This document shows positions 1-5,891 of a DNA stretch of 25,972 bases, one piece after another. Origin of the DNA: Dehalococcoidales bacterium. GTDB taxonomy: Bacteria > Chloroflexota > Dehalococcoidia > Dehalococcoidales > UBA5627. A program made the position numbers and the translations under genes. Position 1 is the first letter of the stretch, and each line of letters opens with the position of its first letter. The notes under the pieces are model-generated. The model made no database searches and had not been told where the DNA came from. It saw only the letters and a list, made by a program, of their open reading frames with translations. The DNA lies in NCBI GenBank assembly GCA_041656115.1, contig JBBAED010000010.1:1-25972 (forward strand), given 5' to 3'.

Positions 1-2
1 TA

Positions 3-2771
3 AACGGCGATATGCGTTTATCCGCCCGTTTGGGAACGCCGACTAAAGACTGCAAAATCAAGCGTGATAAAGAAGGCATTGCCGCAGTCACCACGCTTTT
101 TGCTAATTTTTTATCTCACAGAGCCGAAAAAGTGGGCACTCCTAAAGAACTGGCAGAGAAAATGGCGCGGCTGGCGCATATGGTTCGCGAACTGATTATC
201 GAGGCTTTTAACAAGGAAGAGGAAAACGGTGCGCTTCACGTCCAACTGACTGCATTTAGGGAAAACCTGATTCCCGATTTATCGCCCGGGCAATTTGCCG
301 ATATGTATGCCCAGACAATCGCCTATGGCTTGTTTGCCGCACGCTGCACTGCCCCGGAAAGCAGGACTTTTACCCGTCAAAACGCCGCTTATCTGCTGCC
401 GAAAACCAATCCGTTCCTGCGTAAACTGTTCAATAACATTGCAGGGCCGGATTTGGATGACCGCATATCGTGGCTGGTGGATGATTTGGCGCAGGTTTTA
501 GCGCAGGCGGATATGGAAGCCGTTTTAAAGAACTTTGGCAAGCACAGCGGAAAAGAAGACCCCGTTGTGCATTTTTACGAAACCTTTTTGAAAGCGTACG
601 ACCCGAAAGTGCGGGAGATGCGCGGTGTTTACTACACCCCCGAACCGGTCGTTTCCTACATCGTGCGCTCGATTGACTACCTGTTGAAAACCCGCTTTGA
701 CAAGCCGCAGGGTTTAGCTGATGAGGATACTTTTATTCTCGACCCGGCAACAGGCACGGCAACATTTTTATACAACGTGATTAACGAAATTCATCAATCC
801 TTTGGCGGACAGGAAGGCATGTGGAACGATTATGTTGCCGAAAAGTTATTGAAACGCATTTTCGGCTTCGAGCTACTAATGGCACCTTATGCCGTAGCGC
901 ATTTGAAGCTGGGTTTGCTTTTGCAGGAAACCGGCTACAAATTCCACAGCGATGAAAGGCTGGGTATTTACCTGACCAATACGCTGGATGAGGCAATCAA
1001 GCACACCGAAACGCTGTTTTCACAGTGGATAAGCGAAGAAGCCAACGCCGCCGCTGATATTAAAAAGGAAAAGCCGATTATGGTGGTGCTGGGCAATCCG
1101 CCGTATTCGGGAAGTTCAGCTAATAATGGCGAATGGATAAGACGGCTTATAGAAACCTACAAGACCGTTGACGGTAAACCGCTTGGAGAAAAGAACCCCA
1201 AGATGTTACAGGACGACTATGTTAAATTCATTCGCTTTGGGCAGTGGCGAATTGAAAAAACAGGTCAGGGAATATTAGGATTTATTACCAATCATGGCTA
1301 CATCGATAATATTACCTTTCGGGGTATGCGCCAGTCTTTAATGAACACCTTTACAGATATTTATATTCTTAACTTGCACGGCAACTCCAAGAAGAAAGAG
1401 GTTGCCCCCGATGGCGGCAAGGACGAAAACGTTTTCGATATTCAGCAAGGTGTATCGATTGGTATTTTTGTTAAAGAACAAGGGAAAGATGTCCCAGCTA
1501 AAGTGCATTATGCCGATTTATGGGGCTTACGCGAGGGGAAATATAAGAGTTTGTTTGAAAGTGATATGGCTTCAACTGAATGGACAGAGCTTGAACCTGG
1601 CAGCCCTTATTACTTTTTTATACAAAGAAATGAAACGGACTTGGACGAATATATGCAGGGCTGGAAAGTAAACGATATATTCTTAATTAATAATGCAGGG
1701 TTATTTACCTCTAGGGATAAGTTGACTATTCACAGTTCAAGAAAAGAGGTAGATGATACAATACATAATTTTGTTTCACTTTTACCGGAAGAGGCTCGTA
1801 ATAAATATCAACTTGGTGAAGATGTTGATGATTGGAAGGTCTCATTAGCACAGAAAGATCTACAAGATACTGGCCTTAAAAATGAACTGATAGTTCCAAT
1901 ATTATATAGGCCATTTGATGTTCGTTATACGTATTATACTGGTAAGTCCAGAGGCTTTCACTGTAGACCGCGTGGTGACGTAATGAAACATATGATATTA
2001 GGCGATAATCTAGCACTAATGTCTATGCGACAGGTAGCTCTTAACGAATCTTACACTCATTTTGGTGTTACTCGTTTCATATCTGATAATAGAGCTTTTT
2101 ATAGTAATAAGGGATATGAATATCTTTTCCCCCTCTACCTCTACCCCGCCGAGGGCGAAATGAACTTCGACGGCAATGAACGCCGTCCCAATCTGAATGC
2201 TGATTTTATAAAGGAACTGGAAGGGAAGCTGGGGCTTCAATTTATCGATGACGGCAAAGGTGACCTTATAGAAACCTTTGGCCCCGAAGACATCTTCAAC
2301 TACGCTTATGCCATTTTTCATTCACCGACCTATCGCACCCGCTATGCCGAATTCCTTAAAATAGATTTCCCCCGCTTGCCGTTGACTTCCGACAAGGGGC
2401 TTTTCAAGTCTTTAGCCGAAAAGGGAGGGGAACTGGTATCTCTGCACCTTATGGAAGCGCCGGCATTGAATACTCCTATAACCAAATATCCAATCGACGG
2501 CTCTCATAAAGTCGAAAAAGTAGCCTATGATGAGAAAAATCAGCGTGTTTATATCAATAAAACGCAGTATTTCGAGGGCGTGCCTACGGAAGTGTGGGAT
2601 TTCCACATCGGCGGTTATCAGGTCTGCCACAAGTGGCTGAAAGACAGGAGAGGCAGAACCCTGAGTTACGATGAACTTGTTCACTATCAAAAAATAGTTA
2701 TCGCCTTAAAAGAAACCATTCGGCTGATGAAAGAGATTGATGAAATAATTCCGAGTTGGCCGATGGGGTAG
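3..2771 (+). CDS. Type ISP/IIG-like restriction-modification DNA methyltransferase, N-terminus cut by window edge
   Basis: Adenine-specific (N6) DNA methyltransferase with a type ISP-like target-recognition C-terminus; it should methylate a specific DNA site and, in the full protein, probably also restrict it. Numbering from the first in-window ATG (base 12), a conserved helical lead-in (EMRGVYYTPEPVVSYIVRSI, residues 202-221) precedes SAM motif I (DPATGTATFL, 244-253) and catalytic motif IV NPPY (362-365). The C-terminal part (about 630-910, with RPFDVRYTYYTG near 634) resembles the type ISP C-terminal specificity domain. The frame stays open upstream of the ATG to the window edge, and family members carry nuclease (and often helicase) domains before this point, so I treat it as a 5'-partial gene. 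Bases of roughly 1600-2130 are much more AT-rich than the flanks, as expected for an exchanged recognition domain. No restriction nuclease motif is visible in this part. Confidence 0.85.
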   Translation, partial: NGDMRLSARLGTPTKDCKIKRDKEGIAAVTTLFANFLSHRAEKVGTPKELAEKMARLAHMVRELIIEAFNKEEENGALHVQLTAFRENLIPDLSPGQFADMYAQTIAYGLFAARCTAPESRTFTRQNAAYLLPKTNPFLRKLFNNIAGPDLDDRISWLVDDLAQVLAQADMEAVLKNFGKHSGKEDPVVHFYETFLKAYDPKVREMRGVYYTPEPVVSYIVRSIDYLLKTRFDKPQGLADEDTFILDPATGTATFLYNVINEIHQSFGGQEGMWNDYVAEKLLKRIFGFELLMAPYAVAHLKLGLLLQETGYKFHSDERLGIYLTNTLDEAIKHTETLFSQWISEEANAAADIKKEKPIMVVLGNPPYSGSSANNGEWIRRLIETYKTVDGKPLGEKNPKMLQDDYVKFIRFGQWRIEKTGQGILGFITNHGYIDNITFRGMRQSLMNTFTDIYILNLHGNSKKKEVAPDGGKDENVFDIQQGVSIGIFVKEQGKDVPAKVHYADLWGLREGKYKSLFESDMASTEWTELEPGSPYYFFIQRNETDLDEYMQGWKVNDIFLINNAGLFTSRDKLTIHSSRKEVDDTIHNFVSLLPEEARNKYQLGEDVDDWKVSLAQKDLQDTGLKNELIVPILYRPFDVRYTYYTGKSRGFHCRPRGDVMKHMILGDNLALMSMRQVALNESYTHFGVTRFISDNRAFYSNKGYEYLFPLYLYPAEGEMNFDGNERRPNLNADFIKELEGKLGLQFIDDGKGDLIETFGPEDIFNYAYAIFHSPTYRTRYAEFLKIDFPRLPLTSDKGLFKSLAEKGGELVSLHLMEAPALNTPITKYPIDGSHKVEKVAYDEKNQRVYINKTQYFEGVPTEVWDFHIGGYQVCHKWLKDRRGRTLSYDELVHYQKIVIALKETIRLMKEIDEIIPSWPMG

Positions 2772-2819
2772 GAGGTAGGTTGGAGAAAGGGTTGAATATA
2801 AGTTCACAGTTAATGTTAA

Positions 2820-3605
2820 CTAATCGTTTTCATGGAGAACTCTGTCAACCTCAAACATAAGGACCATTGTCTGGAATACAACACAACGAGCGTCTTCCCA
2901 CGCCAATGGTTCACCTTCTCTATTACCCCCGTGTACTTGCCGTTGAATCAAGTCACTAGTTGTCCCCCAATATGCTATAAGTGCGTTCAAAACTTCATGT
3001 TTAGCTTCACTAAATTTTTTGCTATTAAGTACAGCCTTTAACCGTGCAATTGTTCTTGTTTTATCATGATCAACTTCTAATGGTTTATGGTATTCAACTA
3101 GATAATTTGCAAATTCTTGCAATGTCTCTCGACAATGATGTCCGATTGCTGTTATTTGTTTTTGCGTGTCTGATTTCCATAGCAGCTTCTCGGCTAATTC
3201 CCATTTTTCTAAAGCTTCCGGATACTTACGACGAAACGCTATGGAATTTAGATATTTTCTGATATTAGTTTCAATATGTTGAACAGGTTCGCCTCTCTTT
3301 GTTTTAAGAAATTCATAATATCTAAAACCCAAAGACGTAACATCAAAAATTGGTGTATGTCTTGGTGTGGAATCTAAAGCGACTAGCCCTTGTCTTGCAA
3401 GTTCCTCAACATCCCCAAAGTAAATTTCATTATCTTCTTTCCTAATACAGGGGTGTCTCAGAAAATCTAACCCACCATTTATACGAATAACCGAGAACTT
3501 CTGTCTCTGTTCACGTGGAATATTTCGAGAAGCTTCTACCACCATAGAAAGGAGTTCTTCTTGTTCTCTTTCAAGCATTATATTATCAAATATTGAATAG
3601 TTCAT
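2820..3605 (-). CDS. Hypothetical protein, 261 aa, AT-rich, next to R-M gene
   Basis: I do not recognise this family. The protein is soluble, without signal peptide or membrane segments. The N-terminal third (about 1-115) looks like a mixed alpha/beta, possibly winged-helix-like module (GDVEELARQGLVAL, FDVTSLGFRYYEFL). The C-terminal half (about 120-261) is predicted mostly helical, with HHCRETLQEFANYLVE and a charged last helix before the stop. This layout recalls proteins in defence islands, but no catalytic motif is evident. It converges on the methyltransferase gene with 48 bp between stop codons and runs divergently from dtd. The ATG start has only a weak ribosome site, but an extended -10 lies upstream. 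Composition is AT-rich compared with the housekeeping genes, suggesting recent acquisition. A defence role is inferred from neighbourhood only. Confidence 0.7.
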   Translation of the reverse strand: MNYSIFDNIMLEREQEELLSMVVEASRNIPREQRQKFSVIRINGGLDFLRHPCIRKEDNEIYFGDVEELARQGLVALDSTPRHTPIFDVTSLGFRYYEFLKTKRGEPVQHIETNIRKYLNSIAFRRKYPEALEKWELAEKLLWKSDTQKQITAIGHHCRETLQEFANYLVEYHKPLEVDHDKTRTIARLKAVLNSKKFSEAKHEVLNALIAYWGTTSDLIQRQVHGGNREGEPLAWEDARCVVFQTMVLMFEVDRVLHEND

Positions 3606-3646
3606 AGTTATTGTTGTATTTCTTTAAAATTATATGTTTGTTATAT

Positions 3647-3655
3647 ATTATAGCA
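3647..3655 (-). promoter_or_regulatory. Extended -10 promoter for the 261-aa hypothetical gene
   Basis: On the minus strand TGC-TATAAT (3655 to 3647) forms a perfect -10 with an extended TGn element. No good -35 is visible 17 bp upstream, which suits an extended -10 promoter. Transcription would start near 3640, about 35 nt before the ATG. Confidence 0.5.
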
Positions 3656-3760
3656 GTTGCCATATCATATTTCGCTATAGAATGCATTTTTATACCTCAA
3701 TTTTATATAATACAATAGCTGAAAGATTTTTTATATTTAAAAACAAGGAAATAAAATCAA

Positions 3761-4210
3761 ATGAAAGCATTAATCCAAAGAGTAACCTCGGCAAATGTCA
3801 AAATCTCCGGCGAAGAGGTCGGCAGTATCGGAAGCGGCTTATGTGTCTTTGTCGGTGTGGCGGCTGAAGATACCGTTAAAGATGTCGAATATCTGGTGCA
3901 AAAAACAATCGGTTTACGCATTTTTGCTGACGAATCCGGGAAGTTTAACCTTTCGGTGCTTGATGTAAAAGGGGAGTTGCTGCTTGTGAGCCAGTTTACC
4001 TTGATTGCCGATACCAAAAAAGGCAAAAGACCCAGTTTTATCGGCGCCGCTCCTCCCGATGATGCGGAACGTCTGTTTAACGAGTTTGTGAGGCAGGCTA
4101 AAGACAGCGGATTAAAGGTGGATACCGGCAGGTTTCAGCAATATATGCTGGTAGATATCCAGAACGACGGGCCGGTAACGATTATGCTTGACAGCAGGGA
4201 TAAGTTTTAA
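3761..4210 (+). CDS. dtd: D-aminoacyl-tRNA deacylase
   Basis: Cytoplasmic proofreading enzyme that hydrolyses D-amino acids (and glycine mischarged on tRNA-Ala) from tRNA, protecting translation from wrong-handed residues. The 149-aa length is standard for the bacterial Dtd family. It starts with the usual MKALIQRVTSA, carries the conserved SQFTL motif near residue 77 and ends with NDGPVTIMLDS, the Gly-cisPro region that makes the chiral pocket across the dimer interface. AAGGAA lies 10 nt before the ATG. It stands alone, divergent from the AT-rich hypothetical gene and followed by repeat-filled intergenic DNA. No residue appears to be missing. Confidence 0.96.
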   Translation: MKALIQRVTSANVKISGEEVGSIGSGLCVFVGVAAEDTVKDVEYLVQKTIGLRIFADESGKFNLSVLDVKGELLLVSQFTLIADTKKGKRPSFIGAAPPDDAERLFNEFVRQAKDSGLKVDTGRFQQYMLVDIQNDGPVTIMLDSRDKF

Positions 4211-4221
4211 GGTTAGTTTTT

Positions 4222-4374
4222 TGTCTTTGCGAGACCATTCCCGCAGGGAAGGCGAAGCAATCTCTAATAAATAAACTCCACTGTCTTTCAGAGCGAAGCG
4301 AAGAATCTCATATAGATTAAATTCCTTAGAGATTGCCACGTCATTCGCCTGACGGCTCACTCCTCGCAAAGACG
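4222..4374. repeat. Inverted pair of the GTCTTTGCGAG...GCAATCTC repeat
   Basis: A plus-strand copy beginning GTCTTTGCGAG (4223) and ending GCAATCTC is followed about 65 bp later by a minus-strand copy (4329-4374, GAGATTGCCACG...CTCGCAAAGACG). Between them lies a fragment of another repeat (AGCGAAGCGAAGAATCTC, about 4291-4308). The pair forms a long imperfect palindrome directly after dtd. Similar GCGAG/GCAATCTC repeats occur in many environmental genomes. Confidence 0.8.
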
Positions 4375-4384
4375 TTTCTATTAT

Positions 4385-4540
4385 TGTCATTCTGAGCATA
4401 GCGAAGAATCTGGGAGTTGGGAATAGTGCACCGTTCGGTTAGCAAATCACGTCCAGACGATACCTTCTTTTTGTTTCTAAAGACACCTAATAGCCTAGAT
4501 TTCCTATCCTCTTAGATCCTTCATTTCATTCAGAATGACA
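4385..4540. repeat. MITE-like element copy 1 (~156 bp, inverted ends)
   Basis: Left end TGTCATTCTGAGC...GAAGAATCT and right end AGATCCTTC...CAGAATGACA are imperfect inverted repeats of about 27 bp. The interior holds no ORF. Related copies of nearly the same length lie at 4600-4757 and 5524-5680, and an interrupted one at 22822-23083. Confidence 0.75.
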
Positions 4541-4544
4541 AAGG

Positions 4545-4590
4545 GAGATTGCCACGTCATTCGCCTAACGGCTCATTCCTCGCAAAGACG
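4545..4590 (-). repeat. Short palindromic-family repeat, single copy
   Basis: Minus-strand copy of the GTCTTTGCGAG...GACGTGGCAATCTC repeat, lying directly between two copies of the MITE-like element. Confidence 0.75.
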
Positions 4591-4599
4591 ATTATAACT

Positions 4600-4757
4600 T
4601 GTCATTCTGGGCTTGCCGAAGAATCTAGGGGTTAGCGGATAGTGCAGTGTCCGGTTGCGGATTTTACGCTAGGACAATGCCTCTTTTGTGATTCCGAAGT
4701 TACCTAATAGCCTAAATTTCTTGTCCTCTTAGATCCTTCATTCCATTCAGGATGACA
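4600..4757. repeat. MITE-like element copy 2 (~158 bp, inverted ends)
   Basis: Same plan as the copy at 4385: begins TGTCATTCTGGGC...GAAGAATCT and ends AGATCCTTC...CAGGATGACA. The interior shares GGATAGTGCA and GCCTCTTTT blocks with the other copies. Confidence 0.75.
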
Positions 4758-4762
4758 AAAGC

Positions 4763-4808
4763 GAGATTGCCACGTCATTCGCCTGACGACTCACTCCTCG
4801 CAAAGACG
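4763..4808 (-). repeat. Short palindromic-family repeat, single copy
   Basis: Minus-strand copy (GAGATTGCCACGTCATTCGC ... CTCGCAAAGACG) immediately after MITE-like copy 2, in the same relative position as the one at 4545. Confidence 0.75.
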
Positions 4809-4817
4809 ATAAATATC

Positions 4818-4914
4818 CCGTTCGCCCTGAGCCTGTCGAAGGGTCCAAAGAACGGGGAGAAACGAGAATTACTGTTCGCCCGCCGTTATGGTTCGACAGG
4901 CTCACCATGAACGG
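4818..4914. repeat. Palindromic element with CGTTCGCCCTGAGCCTGTCGAA ends, copy 1
   Basis: About 97 bp. The left end (4818-4843) reads through CGTTCGCCCTGAGC and TGTCGAAGGG; the right end carries GGTTCGACAGGCTCACC and GAACGG, an imperfect inverted repeat of it. Two more copies lie at 22710 and 23091. It could fold into a long hairpin in RNA. No ORF. Confidence 0.75.
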
Positions 4915-4973
4915 CTGTTGTATCTCCATACAAAAGAGCCGCTCCGGTAACAATGATATGCAATTACAACTTC

Positions 4974-5002
4974 TTGCGATAACAAATTCGCGATGGTATA
5001 AT
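4974..5002 (+). promoter_or_regulatory. Promoter of fur-family gene giving a leaderless mRNA
   Basis: TTGCGA (4974-4979), 17-bp spacer, perfect TATAAT (4997-5002). The start codon A is at 5010, only 7 bp past the -10, so the predicted transcription start falls on or next to the ATG. No Shine-Dalgarno sequence could fit in the transcript. Confidence 0.75.
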
Positions 5003-5009
5003 TCCCCTG

Positions 5010-5429
5010 ATGGCTAAACCGGGTGAAATATTAAGCAAATTAACCGAACAAGGGTACAGAATAACCCCTCAGCGAATTATGATTTTGGAGGCGGTCGAAA
5101 ACGCCGATGACCATATCAGTGCCGAGGAGATTTTAACGCTGGTCTGTATTCAATATCCGAACGTCAACATTTCCACCGTTTACCGCACGCTTGAGCTTCT
5201 AAAGCAACTGGAGCTTGTAACCGAAACCGATTTCGGTGACGGGCGTGTGCGTTATCACAGTATCAGAAAGGGAAGCCATCATCATCTCGTTTGTCAGAAT
5301 TGCGGCGGGATTATGGACATGGAAGAATCCGTTTTTGATTCGTTAAAAGAAACAATTCTTAGGGATTACAGCTTTGATGCCGATATTCAACATCAGGCAA
5401 TATTCGGTACCTGCAAAAAATGCCGATAG
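5010..5429 (+). CDS. Fur-family transcriptional regulator (Fur/PerR/Zur type)
   Basis: Metal- or peroxide-responsive DNA-binding repressor, acting as a cytoplasmic dimer. At 139 aa it has normal length. The N-terminal winged helix includes GYRITPQRIMILEAV (15-29) and the recognition helix ISTVYRTLELLKQ (54-66). The C-terminal dimer and metal domain has HHH (90-92), a CxxC at 95/98 and a second CxxC at 135/138, a complete structural zinc site. The sequence does not settle whether it senses iron, zinc, manganese or peroxide. The gene stands alone between repeat regions; the ATG is fixed by the TATAAT box 7 bp before it and the typical family N-terminus, implying leaderless translation. Confidence 0.93.
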   Translation: MAKPGEILSKLTEQGYRITPQRIMILEAVENADDHISAEEILTLVCIQYPNVNISTVYRTLELLKQLELVTETDFGDGRVRYHSIRKGSHHHLVCQNCGGIMDMEESVFDSLKETILRDYSFDADIQHQAIFGTCKKCR

Positions 5430-5471
5430 GTTTCGGTAGGGGTGCCGGGTTGTTTGCTTTTTGATTTATAT

Positions 5472-5514
5472 GAGATTGCCACGTCATTCGCTACGCTTGC
5501 TCCTCGCAAAGACG
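5472..5514 (-). repeat. Short palindromic-family repeat, single copy
   Basis: Minus-strand copy starting GAGATTGCCACGTCATTCGC and ending CTCGCAAAGACG, lying 43 bp after the fur-family stop codon. Its interior (TACGCTTGCTC) differs from the GCCGTTAGG form. Confidence 0.7.
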
Positions 5515-5523
5515 TTTATACCT

Positions 5524-5680
5524 TGTCATTCTGAGCTTGCCGAAGAATCTAGGGGTTGGCGAATAGTGCAGCGTTTGGCTGCGGATTTTATGGTAGAGCG
5601 ATGCCTCTTTTTTGATGCCGAGGCGACCTCATAGCCTGTATTTCAATCCTCTTAGATCCTTCACTGTGTTCAGGATGACA
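5524..5680. repeat. MITE-like element copy 3 (157 bp, uninterrupted)
   Basis: Begins TGTCATTCTGAGC...GAAGAATCT and ends AGATCCTTC...CAGGATGACA. The central GAGCGATG-CCTCTTTT junction is intact, making it the reference for recognising the interruption of the copy at 22822-23083. Confidence 0.75.
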
Positions 5681-5684
5681 AAGG

Positions 5685-5716
5685 GAGATTGCCACGTCAC
5701 TCGCCAAAAGGCTCAT
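5685..5716 (-). repeat. Partial palindromic-family repeat abutting the imm remnant
   Basis: Minus-strand repeat (GAGATTGCCACGTCACTCGC at 5685-5704, then AAAAGGCTCAT). Its TGAGCC end supplies the stop codon of the short membrane-protein ORF at 5713-5829; the rest of the repeat is absent. Confidence 0.65.
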
Positions 5717-5829
5717 TTGCCTCTGACTATGGCGATAATAGTAGGCAAAAAATAGAGCACGATGCTGATTGCAAAAAGCAGCAGCCCTATTAAACTGCCA
5801 AAGAAAAAATCGAACGGCTCCATTCCCAT
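5713..5829 (-). pseudogene. Truncated superinfection-immunity (Imm-like) membrane protein, 38 codons
   Basis: A short minus-strand ORF with a good ribosome site (GGAG, 8 nt spacing) encodes 38 residues: a short N-terminus MGMEPFDFFF, then one hydrophobic segment (about 11-34) running into YFLPTIIAIVRGK. YFLPTIIA followed by a basic residue pair is the hallmark of the first half of small two-helix proteins of the superinfection immunity family (T4 Imm-like, PF14373). These normally continue with N and a second membrane helix. Here the frame stops directly after RGK, at a TGA lying in an adjoining intergenic repeat, so the second helix is missing. It lies 62 bp after comEC on the same strand. 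Family assignment is from motif memory. It could still be expressed as a one-helix peptide. Confidence 0.6.
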
Positions 5830-5891
5830 TATTTTTGCTCCGCTAATTAAAGTAATATTCCTATTTGCAGTATATCAACAACCAGTCGTTT

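Noticed and set aside
3657..3716. Promoter for dtd (TTGCCA with TAGAAT, or TATAAT at 3706)
   Set aside because: The first pair has a 15-bp spacer and the second lacks a -35; the region is too AT-rich to choose a promoter reliably.
4112..4953. Minus-strand open frames of 68-95 codons in the dtd-fur intergenic region
   Set aside because: They are made largely of translated repeat sequence (e.g. SLRGVSRQANDVAIS, found in both) and have no convincing ribosome site.
4222..5716. Clustered repeats that might be a CRISPR array
   Set aside because: Repeats are of several types, of unequal spacing and mixed orientation, without uniform spacers, and no cas genes are present.
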